Origin: Novosphingobium sp. SG707 | Lineage (GTDB): Bacteria; Pseudomonadota; Alphaproteobacteria; Sphingomonadales; Sphingomonadaceae | Direction: 5' to 3' | NCBI RefSeq assembly: GCF_012275515.1 | Contig: NZ_JAAZQL010000001.1 | Coordinates: 417,006-481,005, forward strand | Length of the DNA stretch: 64,000 bases | Shown: positions 34,702 to 43,207 of the stretch, in pieces | Layout: every line of letters starts with the position of its first letter | How positions within the stretch are numbered: position 1 is the first letter of the stretch | The notes under the pieces: model-generated | What the model was told of the DNA's origin: nothing | The model's input: only the letters and a program-made list of their open reading frames with translations | The model's database searches: none | Made by a program: the position numbers and the translations under genes

Positions 34702-35883
34702 TTACAGGGCGCCAACCGCCCCGGACCCGATCAGTTGTTCAATTTTTTCATCATCATAGCCCAACGCCCCCAGAACCTCGCGCGCGTCGCGCCCCGGCAG
34801 AGGCAGATGGTTTTCGGCCCCTGTCCGTCGCCCCGCCATCTCCAGCGGGACGGTCGGCAATTTCGTCTCGCGCCCATCGTCAAGGAACACCGTCTCCAGC
34901 CCGCCTGCGGCCAACTGGGGGTCCTCGAACAATTCCTCGGGCTTACTGACCGGGGCGAAGGGGATGCCGGTGCCTTCGAGCCGCGCGATGATTTCGGCGC
35001 GGGTAAACCCGGCGACCTTCTCGCGTACGATGGGCAGGATACGGTCGCGGGCCAGCACGCGCTGGTTGTTGGCGCGGATGCTCTCATCGGCCCACAATTC
35101 GTCAAAGCCGAGCAGCGCGCAGAATTTTTCCCACAGGCTGTCGGAGACCACGCCGATGAACACCGGCAGGTCCTGCGTTTCAAACACGTCATAGATTGCC
35201 CATGCCGAAATGCGCGCGGGCATCGGCGCGGCGGGCTTTCCGGTCACGGCAAACTGCGCCATATGCTGGCCCACCAGATAGGCGGTGGTTTCAAACAGGC
35301 TGGCCACGACCTTTTGGCCCAGCCCGGTGCGATGGCGCTCCTCCAGCGCGGCAAGGATGCCGATCACGCCGAACATCGCGCCCGTCACGTCGATCACGCT
35401 TGACCCGGCGCGCAAGGGGCGCCCCGGAGGCCCGGTCATATAGGCAAGGCCCCCCATCATCTGCGCCACTTCATCGAGCGCGGTGCGGTTTTCATAGGGG
35501 CCGGGCAAAAAGCCCTTCTCGCTGCAATAGATGAGGCGCGGATTGGCATCCGCCATCGCCTCATAGGACAGGCCCATGCGGTCGAGCGCGCCGGGGCGGA
35601 AATTCTCGACCAGAATATCGGCGCCCAGCACCAGATCGCGCGCGACGGCCACGCCCTCGGCGCTTTTCAGGTCAAGGCAGATCGACTGCTTGCCGCGATT
35701 ATACATCGGGAAATAGCCCGAGCCGGAACCGAGCAGTCGCCGCGTGGCATCGCCGCCGATAGGCTCGATGCGGATGACCTCGGCGCCAAGGCTGGCCAGG
35801 ATATGGCCCACCGCCGGACCCATCACCATATGGGTGAACTCGATCACGCGGATGCCCGCCAGAGGTGTGGGGTTCTGGCTCAT
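34702..35883 (-). CDS. CaiB/BaiF family III CoA-transferase
   Basis: 393 residues, full length. The catalytic Asp of the family lies at D165 in SSVIDVTGAM; other family marks are RVIEFTHMVMGP near the start, LGAEVIRIEP and the dimer-interlocking C-terminal part. The enzyme moves CoA from a donor such as succinyl-CoA to a carboxylate. Its ATG overlaps the HMGL-type lyase stop, so activation of a hydroxy-diacid followed by C-C cleavage is a natural reading. Known analogues are the citramalate and itaconate CoA-transferases. The acceptor is an inference. Confidence 0.92.
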   Translation of the reverse strand: MSQNPTPLAGIRVIEFTHMVMGPAVGHILASLGAEVIRIEPIGGDATRRLLGSGSGYFPMYNRGKQSICLDLKSAEGVAVARDLVLGADILVENFRPGALDRMGLSYEAMADANPRLIYCSEKGFLPGPYENRTALDEVAQMMGGLAYMTGPPGRPLRAGSSVIDVTGAMFGVIGILAALEERHRTGLGQKVVASLFETTAYLVGQHMAQFAVTGKPAAPMPARISAWAIYDVFETQDLPVFIGVVSDSLWEKFCALLGFDELWADESIRANNQRVLARDRILPIVREKVAGFTRAEIIARLEGTGIPFAPVSKPEELFEDPQLAAGGLETVFLDDGRETKLPTVPLEMAGRRTGAENHLPLPGRDAREVLGALGYDDEKIEQLIGSGAVGAL

Positions 35884-36797
35884 TGGGCGATCCTTTCCTG
35901 ATAATCCATCATCACGCCCGCATCGGGGGTGAAACCATACAGTGGCTCTTCCGGCAGGGCCTCGGCCAGAATGGCGCGCACTTTCAACAGCTTTTCCAGA
36001 TCGATGCCGGTTTTGTAGCCCATCGCGTTGAGCATCAGCACCAGATCCTCGGTGACCAGATTGCCCGAGGCCCCCGGCGCATAGGGACAGCCGCCAAGGC
36101 CACCCAGCGAGGCATCCAATGTGGTGATCCCTTCATCCAGCCCTGCCAGCGCATTGGCCAGCCCCAGCCCGCGCGTATTGTGCAGGTGGAGCGTGGTCAG
36201 CGCTTCGCCCACCTCGGCGCGCACGGCGCGCACCAGGCGGCGAACCTGCGCCGGATCGGCATAGCCGGTGGTGTCGGACAGGCTCAGCTCCTTGGCCCCG
36301 GCCTCGATGCTGGCCGCCGCCAGACGAACCACGGTGGCCTGCGGCACGGCGCCCTCGATGGTGCAGCCAAAGGCGGTGGAAAGGCCCACCGCGAAATGGA
36401 CACCCGCTTCGGCCGCGATCCGGCCCATCGCGCGGATTTCCTCGATCATCTGCGCGTGGTCCTTGCGGACATTGCGGATCGAATGGGTCTCGCTCATCGA
36501 AAAGGGGGCGGAAAAGCCATGCACACCCGCCTCGACCGCGCGCGCCGCGCCCTTGGCATTGGGCACCAGCGCGACGACGTTCAGGCCCGGAATGCCGCGC
36601 GCAAAGCGCACCAGTTCGGCGGTGTCGGCCATTTGCGGCAAGAGGCTGGGGGGCACGAAACTGCCCACCTCGATCTCGGGCACGCCGCAGGCGGCCTCGG
36701 ACGCGATCCACGCCTTTTTGGCCTCCAGCGGCATGACGGGCTTGATCGATTGCAACCCGTCGCGCGGGCCGACTTCGGAGATGGTGATGAAAGTCAT
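35880..36797 (-). CDS. Hydroxymethylglutaryl-CoA lyase-family enzyme
   Basis: 305 residues from the ATG at 36797, which overlaps the LeuD stop. HMGL motifs are intact: EVGPRDGLQ (8-16), the metal ligands in TLHLHNTRG and the signature GGLGGCPYAPGASGN with its active-site Cys. The reaction is retro-Claisen cleavage of a 3-hydroxyacyl-CoA to acetyl-CoA (or propionyl-CoA) and a keto acid. Between LeuCD and a CoA-transferase it may split an alkylmalyl-CoA rather than HMG-CoA. Leucine catabolism genes that normally accompany HMGL are absent. Confidence 0.92.
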   Translation of the reverse strand: MTFITISEVGPRDGLQSIKPVMPLEAKKAWIASEAACGVPEIEVGSFVPPSLLPQMADTAELVRFARGIPGLNVVALVPNAKGAARAVEAGVHGFSAPFSMSETHSIRNVRKDHAQMIEEIRAMGRIAAEAGVHFAVGLSTAFGCTIEGAVPQATVVRLAAASIEAGAKELSLSDTTGYADPAQVRRLVRAVRAEVGEALTTLHLHNTRGLGLANALAGLDEGITTLDASLGGLGGCPYAPGASGNLVTEDLVLMLNAMGYKTGIDLEKLLKVRAILAEALPEEPLYGFTPDAGVMMDYQERIAQ

Positions 36798-37381
36798 AGA
36801 TAGATCCACGGGCGCGCCACGCGGTCGGCATCGGTCCATGCGGCGATGGCGGGGCGCGATTTCAGAGTGAGGTCGATGGCGTCCAGCCCTTCAAGGAGCA
36901 TGTCCCGGGCCTCGGCCTCGATGGGGAAAGAATAGGTTTGCTTCCCGCAGGTCAGCGTCTGGGCGGCAAGGTCGATATGGACCTCGCGCCCGGCGATGCT
37001 TTCCACCACATCACCCGGCAGGACCAGCGGGAGCAGCCCGTTGCGGATGCAATTGGCGGCAAAAATCGGCGCAAAACCGGGCGCAATGATGCAGCGCACG
37101 CCATATTCGGCCAGCGCCCAGACGGCATGTTCCCGGCTGGACCCGCAGCCGAAATTAGCGCCCCCCGCGATAATCCGCGCGCCCGCATATTCGGGCCGGT
37201 TCAGCACGAAATCGGGATTGGGCACGCGCCCCTCGACATAGCGCCATCCCGCAAACAGGCCCTCGGCCAGACCGGTGCGTCCGGTCGATTTCATCTCGCG
37301 GCTGGGGATGATCGCGTCGGTATCGACATTGTCGAACATCAGCGGCGCGGCGATGGCAGACAGGGTGGTAAAGGGGGTCAT
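36794..37381 (-). CDS. LeuD-type small subunit of an aconitase-family hydro-lyase (copy 2)
   Basis: 195 residues. The substrate-loop motif GANFGCGSSREHAVWA is at 74-89. The ATG overlaps the LeuC stop and the stop overlaps the lyase ATG, so LeuC, LeuD, lyase and CoA-transferase are all translationally coupled. It pairs with the diverged LeuC copy 2 and probably forms a hydratase for a small branched unsaturated diacid. It is shorter than and clearly different from copy 1 at 4.3 kb. Confidence 0.92.
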   Translation of the reverse strand: MTPFTTLSAIAAPLMFDNVDTDAIIPSREMKSTGRTGLAEGLFAGWRYVEGRVPNPDFVLNRPEYAGARIIAGGANFGCGSSREHAVWALAEYGVRCIIAPGFAPIFAANCIRNGLLPLVLPGDVVESIAGREVHIDLAAQTLTCGKQTYSFPIEAEARDMLLEGLDAIDLTLKSRPAIAAWTDADRVARPWIYL

Positions 37382-38751
37382 GCCTGCACCTCCAGATCAC
37401 GCGGATCGGCAATCGCGCCCGCGATCGCGCTGGCCACGACGACTTCGGGGCTGGCGATATGGGTGCGGATGCCGGGGCCCTGGCGGCTTTCGAAATTGCG
37501 GTTGGTGCTGCTGATGCTGCGGCTGCCTGCGGGAAAGCTCTCGCCGCCGGCAAAGAAGCAGAGCGAGCAGCCGCTCATCCGCCATTCGAAACCGGCGGCC
37601 TCGAAGATCTTGTCCAGCCCTTCGGCCTCGGCGGCGCGTTTGACCGCGCTGCTGCCCGGCACGACCAGAGCTTTTTGGATCGAGGGGGCGATATGGCGCC
37701 CTTTCGCCAAGGCTGCGGCCCGGCGCAGGTCGGACAGGCGCGCATTGGTGCAGGAGCCGAGGAAGGCCACATCAATCGGCGTGCCCATGATTGGCGCGCC
37801 GGGGGCGAGGCCGATATAGTCATGCGCGCGGGCAGGACCGCTGGGCACCACGCCGTCGATGGGGATCGCATGTTCGGGGCTGGTGCCCCATGTGATCATC
37901 GGGGCAATCGCGGAGGCGTCGATCACGATGGTGCGGTCGAACTCCGCGCCTTCGTCGGAATGCAGGCCCGCCCAATAAGGCGCATCAAACGCGGCGGGCG
38001 CATAGCGGCGGCCCGTCAGATAGGCATAGGTCTTTTCATCGGGCGCGATGATCGCGGCCATGGCGGCAAATTCGGTGGCCATGTTGCACAGGGTCATGCG
38101 CGCCTCGATGTCGAGCGCGAGCACCGCAGAGCCTGCAAATTCGACCACATGGCCCGCGCCGCCGCCTGCGCCATGCGCCGCGATCAGCGCCAGCGCCATA
38201 TCCTTGGCCGTCACGCCGGGGCGCAGCGCGCCGTCAAAGCGCACCAGCATCGTTTTGGGCCGGGGCAGGCGCAGCACGCCGGTCGCCATCGCATGTTCGG
38301 CCTCCGACGATCCGATGCCCCATGCCAGCGCGCCCAGCGCCCCCTGCGTGCAGGTGTGGCTGTCGGGCGCGACAAGCGTGCAGCCGGGCAGCACGATGCC
38401 CAGTTCGGGCGAGATGACATGGGTGATGCCCTGATCCGGGTCGGTCACATCGAACAGGGTGATGCCTGCCGCCATCGCCGCCGCGCGGGTTTCGGTGATG
38501 AAGGCCTGTCCGCCCTGCATCAAGGTCTGGTCGCCGCGGCCGGGGCGGGTGTCGACAATATGGTCCATCACCGCAAAGACGCGGGCCGGATCAACCACCG
38601 GCCGCCCCGCCGCCGCCATGCTCTTGAGCGCCGAGGCCCCGGTGCGTTCATGCAAAAACACCCGGTCTATCGCCACCAGATCCGAACCGGCAGGCGTGGT
38701 GGCGGTGACATGCGCGTCCCAGATCTTGTCGGCTAGAGTTCGCGCCATCAC
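37378..38751 (-). CDS. LeuC-type large subunit, diverged [4Fe-4S] hydro-lyase (copy 2)
   Basis: 457 residues (or 456 from the second ATG). Iron-sulfur ligands are kept: Cys334 in GSCTNAR and Cys395/Cys398 in GCSLC. The segment after them, FFAGGESFPAGSRSISSTN, departs strongly from the [18 protein letters not shown] of ordinary LeuC. That is a region near the active site, so altered substrate choice is likely. Known catabolic relatives include dimethylmaleate, maleate and citraconate hydratases. The start overlaps the MDR gene stop. Confidence 0.92.
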   Translation of the reverse strand: MMARTLADKIWDAHVTATTPAGSDLVAIDRVFLHERTGASALKSMAAAGRPVVDPARVFAVMDHIVDTRPGRGDQTLMQGGQAFITETRAAAMAAGITLFDVTDPDQGITHVISPELGIVLPGCTLVAPDSHTCTQGALGALAWGIGSSEAEHAMATGVLRLPRPKTMLVRFDGALRPGVTAKDMALALIAAHGAGGGAGHVVEFAGSAVLALDIEARMTLCNMATEFAAMAAIIAPDEKTYAYLTGRRYAPAAFDAPYWAGLHSDEGAEFDRTIVIDASAIAPMITWGTSPEHAIPIDGVVPSGPARAHDYIGLAPGAPIMGTPIDVAFLGSCTNARLSDLRRAAALAKGRHIAPSIQKALVVPGSSAVKRAAEAEGLDKIFEAAGFEWRMSGCSLCFFAGGESFPAGSRSISSTNRNFESRQGPGIRTHIASPEVVVASAIAGAIADPRDLEVQA

Positions 38752-39776
38752 GCGCCGCCCCCCAAATCGACGATGACCTTGCCGCTCGACGCGCCCGAGA
38801 GCAGGCGTTCGACCGCATCGTAAATGCCTTCAAGGCCGGTAAAGCGCGGCGTGTCGAAATGGACCTTCACCTTGCCCTCGGCATAAAGGGCGAAGAGTTT
38901 CTCGCGCGCCTCGGGCCAATGCGGGGTCAGCAGGCCGTTCATGAAGCCGCGCACCGAGGCGCCCTTGTAATAGATGGCATTGGCGATGCGCGGGCCGCTG
39001 ATGATCTCGGGAACGCCGTTCAGGTCCGCCGCCGCGCCGCCCACCACCAGCCGCCCGTGATTGGCCAGATTGGCGAGGAACGCATCGAAGATCGTCCCCG
39101 ACACCGTATCGACCGCCACGTCGATGGCATTGCGATATTCGGCATTCAGCACGGCGTCGACATCCTCGGCGCGATAGTCGATCACCCGCGCCGCGCCCAG
39201 CGAGCGCACGAAAGCGGCCTTTTGCGCGCCGCCGCAGACCGCCACGACATGGCATCCGCGCGCGGCCGCGATCTGGACGAGGAAATGGCCCAGACCCCCC
39301 GCCGCCGCCGAGATCGCCACCGTTTCGCCCGGCCGCAATTGCCCGATGACGTCGAGCGCGACCATCGCCGAAACCCCGGTGCTGCACAGCGCCAGCCAGT
39401 CGGGATCGGCCGAGGGCACCTTGAGGAAATTGGCGGCGGGGGCGATATTGGCCTCGCGGTATCCGCCGGTAAAGCGCGTGGTGACCACGGCATCGCCCGG
39501 CGCGAAATCCGCCACGCCCGCGCCCACCGCCTCGACCACGCCCAGTGCCTCGACCCCGGTATAGGTCGGCAGGGCGATCTTGACGTAATCGACGGCATCG
39601 CGCGCAATCTGCGTGTCGAAAATGCCGTTGATCCCGCAATAAAGGTTGCGCACGCGCAATTCCCCCGGCGCGGGATCGCTCAGAGGCAGTTCACGTATCA
39701 CGCAACCCTCGCGGAACGAGGGCGCGATGGTTTCAAGCCGGATTGCGCGGTAGGTGTTCAAGCCGGAGGTGTTCAC
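38748..39776 (-). CDS. MDR-superfamily reductase, quinone-oxidoreductase-like
   Basis: 342 residues. GroES-like N-terminal domain (YCGINGIFDTQIARDA) and Rossmann domain with ISAAAGGLGHFLVQIAAARG at about 160-179; the AAGGxGH nucleotide motif and the lack of Cys/His zinc ligands mark it as a zinc-free NADPH reductase. These enzymes reduce activated double bonds of enones, enoyl compounds or quinones. It is the second gene of the long operon, coupled to the FAD oxidase upstream and LeuC downstream. It may saturate a conjugated double bond in an intermediate. Confidence 0.9.
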   Translation of the reverse strand: MNTSGLNTYRAIRLETIAPSFREGCVIRELPLSDPAPGELRVRNLYCGINGIFDTQIARDAVDYVKIALPTYTGVEALGVVEAVGAGVADFAPGDAVVTTRFTGGYREANIAPAANFLKVPSADPDWLALCSTGVSAMVALDVIGQLRPGETVAISAAAGGLGHFLVQIAAARGCHVVAVCGGAQKAAFVRSLGAARVIDYRAEDVDAVLNAEYRNAIDVAVDTVSGTIFDAFLANLANHGRLVVGGAAADLNGVPEIISGPRIANAIYYKGASVRGFMNGLLTPHWPEAREKLFALYAEGKVKVHFDTPRFTGLEGIYDAVERLLSGASSGKVIVDLGGGA

Positions 39777-41380
39777 GCGGGAAACCCCAGACAGCCGGGA
39801 TTCAATTGCCCCTTGGGATCGACCACCGATTTGACCGCATCCAGCACGCGCAGGAAGGCTTCATCGCGGCTCTCGCGGTATTTGTACGAACGCCCGATCT
39901 GGAAATGGGCGCAGCCATAGCTCTCGGCGATCCGCTTCACCTTCTCGCGCGCGGCGGCGACCACGGCGCTCGCCTCGGGCGCATCGCCCAATTGCTTGAG
40001 GCGCGCCAGATGGGCCGGTTCGACCATGCTTTCATGCACCGGGCGATAGCCCTGCGGCCAGAAGAAGACCGGTTCCATGCAGATGGCATTGTTGTGCAGC
40101 GTGGAGAAGAGGAAGCCGGTGTGGATGCCCAGCCGGTCGAATTCGCCCGCCATCTCGTCGAAATAGGCCTTGATGTCGGCAAACATCCTGGGCGCGTTCG
40201 ACAGTGAGACCTGACCATGGACCGGGATCCAGCTTTCGCCTTCCGGCCCCAGGATCGAGTTGGGCGGCGGGAAAGGCATGGCCCGGATCACCTTGGCAAT
40301 CGTGTTGGCGATTTCGACACCGTCATATTGCGCGGCAATCGCGCGCGCTGTGGCGATATCGGCGGCCACGGCCTCCTTGCAGCGGCCCTCGGCGGTGATG
40401 TGGAGGGGATATTCCTCCTCCTCGATAAAGCTGCGCCCGGCGGTGGCGATTTTCAGGCCCGCCTTGAGCGCGCCAAACACCGACTTTTCCTTGGCCATCA
40501 CCGCGCCCAGCGCTTTGACGTCGTTGGTCATGCCCATGCGGCGCATGCGCACCTTGGTCAGGCCCGGATCAAAGCCGCAGGTTTCCGAGGCAATTCCGGC
40601 GCGCGCCATTTCGGCCAGCGCCTCCAGCATGATCGGCCCGGTCTTGAAACTGAAGCTGACCGAATCCTCAAATTGCGGGCGGCGCATCAGGCGGAAAGTG
40701 ACCTCGGCCTTGATGCCCAGCGTTCCGGCATCGCCCATGAACAGGCCCGCCAGATCGGGGCCATAGTGGCGATAGAAAGGCGTTTCGCCATCCGGCCCGC
40801 GCGCGCCCGTTTTCAGCACCGACCCATCGGCCAGCACCATCGTGATCGCGATCACGCTCTCGGTCGAGGTGCCATATTGGCCACAGCCGAACATGGCATT
40901 ATGGTTCGACAGGCCGCCGCCGATGGTCGAATATATCCCGCTCATCGGCCCCCAGAACGGCAGGCGCAGGCCCAAAGGCTGCAGCGCATCGTCGATGGCC
41001 TTCCACGAGATGCCCGCCTCGACGGTGATCGTCATGTCCTCTTCGCGGATCGACAGGATGCGGTTCATCCGCAAGGTGTCGATCGAAATCGTCATGCCCG
41101 TCGCCGGGATATAGCCGCTGGTATAGCTCATGCCCGCGCCGCGCGGGGCAAGGTCGACGCCCGCCTCGACCGCGGCCTTGACCACGGCGGCCAGCTCGGC
41201 GGTATTGCCCGGCGCGACGATCAGCATCACCGTATGGTCCGATGCGCTCCAGATGTCCTCGCTGAACAGGCGGCGGCTCGCTTCATCCTCGCGCAGATTG
41301 GCTTCGCCCACGATGGACGCAAGGCGCGAACGCAGATCGGCGGGGCAGGGGGCGGAAATTGTTGCGGTTTCCTGAGACAT
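39773..41380 (-). CDS. VAO/PCMH-fold FAD-linked oxidase
   Basis: 535 residues from the ATG at 41380; open codons further upstream are an accidental extension into the promoter gap and next gene. The PCMH FAD-binding domain shows APRGAGMSYTSGYIPATGM and ITVEAGISWKAIDDAL, then STIGGGLSNHNAMFG; the C-terminus ends PKGQLNPGCLG, as in p-cresol methylhydroxylase, vanillyl-alcohol oxidase and D-lactate/glycolate dehydrogenases. It would oxidise an alcohol, hydroxy acid or benzylic carbon. First gene of an eight-gene (FAD oxidase to DUF1838) set of seven enzymes and one DUF, behind operator 10. Confidence 0.88.
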   Translation of the reverse strand: MSQETATISAPCPADLRSRLASIVGEANLREDEASRRLFSEDIWSASDHTVMLIVAPGNTAELAAVVKAAVEAGVDLAPRGAGMSYTSGYIPATGMTISIDTLRMNRILSIREEDMTITVEAGISWKAIDDALQPLGLRLPFWGPMSGIYSTIGGGLSNHNAMFGCGQYGTSTESVIAITMVLADGSVLKTGARGPDGETPFYRHYGPDLAGLFMGDAGTLGIKAEVTFRLMRRPQFEDSVSFSFKTGPIMLEALAEMARAGIASETCGFDPGLTKVRMRRMGMTNDVKALGAVMAKEKSVFGALKAGLKIATAGRSFIEEEEYPLHITAEGRCKEAVAADIATARAIAAQYDGVEIANTIAKVIRAMPFPPPNSILGPEGESWIPVHGQVSLSNAPRMFADIKAYFDEMAGEFDRLGIHTGFLFSTLHNNAICMEPVFFWPQGYRPVHESMVEPAHLARLKQLGDAPEASAVVAAAREKVKRIAESYGCAHFQIGRSYKYRESRDEAFLRVLDAVKSVVDPKGQLNPGCLGFPA

Positions 41381-41451
41381 GATGGCCTTTCGGATCGAAT
41401 GGGTTTTAAAATAGGCAAAGTGGTCGGGCGGCGGGGGGCAGGCGGGGGATC

Positions 41452-41468
41452 TATCCTCCTGTCGGATG
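41452..41468. promoter_or_regulatory. Candidate IclR operator 10 (TATCCT-CCTGT-CGGATG)
   Basis: Ten of 12 arm positions match; the centre CCTGT is the reverse complement of ACAGG, so the site is read in the minus direction. It lies 71 bp upstream of the FAD oxidase ATG (41380) in the short gap after the flavoprotein gene, which argues for an internal promoter of the long operon. Confidence 0.7.
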
Positions 41469-41474
41469 AAGCGA

Positions 41475-42848
41475 TCAGGCCACCAGGGCCGCCGCCGACA
41501 GGCCCGCGAGCCGCCCCAGCGTGACCGCCGTGCACAGCCCCATCGCGGGCAGATAGCCCCAATGGGCGGGCCCCGAGACGCTGCGCGCCGCACCGCCCCC
41601 GGCAAACAGATTGGGCAATGGTGAACCATCCTCGCGCAGCACGCGGGCCGCGCCGTCGATCTGGAGCCCGCCCTGCGTGTGATAGATCGCGCCCACCACC
41701 TTGAAGGCGCTAAGCGCGCCCTGCGGCGGGACGGCATCGCTCCAGCATCGACCCATGATGTCGGGGCGACCCTGCGCCTTGGCCTGCGCGGCCTCGGCCA
41801 GAGCGGCAGCCAGCGCCTCGGCAGGCACGCCGATGGATTGCGCCAGAGAGGCCGCATCCGCGCCGCGCCGCGCGGCATTCAGCCCGGTCAGCGTTTTCAT
41901 TTCTGGCGTGTAGGCCTGCGCCGCCTCGATGCGCTCATCCAGCACCACCCAGCACGGGCCGCCTTGCGCCATCACCGGATGCACCATCCCGGCAATGTCC
42001 TCGCTCTCGTCGCAGAACCGTTCGCCCTGCGCGTTCACGATGATCCCGCCATCGACAATCACGCCGGGCACCACCGAAATCCCCTGCGGGTCGGTCAGCA
42101 TGGCATAGCCCTGATAGGCCCCCATATCGCCCAACGCGGCACCCAGTTTTTGCCCCAGCAGGACGGCGGTGCCGTCGCTGCCTTCATGGCCATTGTTGCG
42201 GGCATCGGCCATCGAGGGGATATATTGCGCCAGCAGATCGTGGTTCGCCGCATAGCCCCCGCTGGCCAGGATGAGGCTTTCGCAGCCCACCTGCTCCACC
42301 GAACCATCCGGGCGGCGCAGGCTGACGCCCAGCACGCGGCCTGCATCATCGGCATGGATCTCCACCAGCTGCGCACCCAGCATCACCATCACGCCCTCAT
42401 CCTCAAGGCGCTGGTGCAGCAGGTCCACCATGTCCTGCCCGTCATGGCCGTGCCAGCCATGCATGCGATAGGTGGACAGACCATAGGAGGGACGGAAACC
42501 CATATCGAGCTCCCACGGCATCGACAGCCGCTCGCCCATCCAGTCGAGCGTGGGGCCGGAATGGTCGGCAATCGCGCGGGCGATGACCGGATCGGTCTCC
42601 CCGCGCGTCTTGGCGATGATGTCTTCGTAATAGGCGTCGGCGCTGTCGCTGATGCCCTTGGCGGCCTGCGCGCGCGTGCCCGCCGCGCAGATCAGGCCCA
42701 TCGACATGCCGGTCGTGCCCATCGGCCGCTCGTCGGCCTCGACCAGCAGCACCTCGGCCCCGGCATCGCGGGCGGAGAGCGCCGCGATGCAACCGCAGGC
42801 GCCCCCTCCAACCACCAGAACGGGAATGGAAAATTCGAATTCCATCAA
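41475..42848 (-). CDS. FAD-dependent oxidoreductase, fumarate-reductase/ketosteroid-dehydrogenase-like flavoprotein
   Basis: 457 residues. FAD_binding_2 protein: VLVVGGGACGCIAALSARDAG near the N-terminus, GTTGMSMG, LILASGGYAANHDLL in the middle and a C-terminal LFAGGGAARSVSG. Relatives reduce or introduce a C=C bond next to a carbonyl, such as fumarate reductase, urocanate reductase and 3-ketosteroid dehydrogenase. It ends a three-gene unit after the methyltransferase and a small protein, and its start overlaps the latter. The substrate is unknown. Confidence 0.88.
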   Translation of the reverse strand: MMEFEFSIPVLVVGGGACGCIAALSARDAGAEVLLVEADERPMGTTGMSMGLICAAGTRAQAAKGISDSADAYYEDIIAKTRGETDPVIARAIADHSGPTLDWMGERLSMPWELDMGFRPSYGLSTYRMHGWHGHDGQDMVDLLHQRLEDEGVMVMLGAQLVEIHADDAGRVLGVSLRRPDGSVEQVGCESLILASGGYAANHDLLAQYIPSMADARNNGHEGSDGTAVLLGQKLGAALGDMGAYQGYAMLTDPQGISVVPGVIVDGGIIVNAQGERFCDESEDIAGMVHPVMAQGGPCWVVLDERIEAAQAYTPEMKTLTGLNAARRGADAASLAQSIGVPAEALAAALAEAAQAKAQGRPDIMGRCWSDAVPPQGALSAFKVVGAIYHTQGGLQIDGAARVLREDGSPLPNLFAGGGAARSVSGPAHWGYLPAMGLCTAVTLGRLAGLSAAALVA

Positions 42849-43207
42849 TCCGCGTCCCGCACCATGTCATCGGCCATTTCGCCGCTGGCCACATCATCGG
42901 ACAGGGCGGCGGCCTCGTTCTCCTGCTGGATGATGCGCAGGATGCGGGCGATATATTCCTGATTCCACATCTGGCGCTCGGCGCTGGCCGAGGCATCGGG
43001 GGCAAAGGCGTCGATCTCGCCCTCCACCAGCACGCCCTTGGCCTTCAGCAGGCGCTCCAGCGTATCGGCGCGCTGATGCGCCACGGCCAGTTCCTGCGCG
43101 AGGCTCATGGTGATGGCCAGCACGCGCTCGACCTGGGGCTCAAGGAAATAGGGGCGCTTGCCGGCGGGCTTGGCACCGGCTTCGTTCAAGGCGTCGTTAA
43201 AGCTCAT
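42845..43207 (-). CDS. Small helical protein of unknown function
   Basis: 120 residues from the ATG at 43207, which overlaps the methyltransferase stop (ATGA). It is predicted mostly helical, with PYFLEPQVERVLAITMSLAQ and HQRADTLERLLKAKG suggesting a coiled or helical-bundle dimer, and an acidic C-terminus. There is no signal peptide, membrane segment or known catalytic motif. I do not recognise the family. Coupling to the methyltransferase and the flavoprotein suggests an accessory subunit of one of them. Confidence 0.75.
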   Translation of the reverse strand: MSFNDALNEAGAKPAGKRPYFLEPQVERVLAITMSLAQELAVAHQRADTLERLLKAKGVLVEGEIDAFAPDASASAERQMWNQEYIARILRIIQQENEAAALSDDVASGEMADDMVRDAD

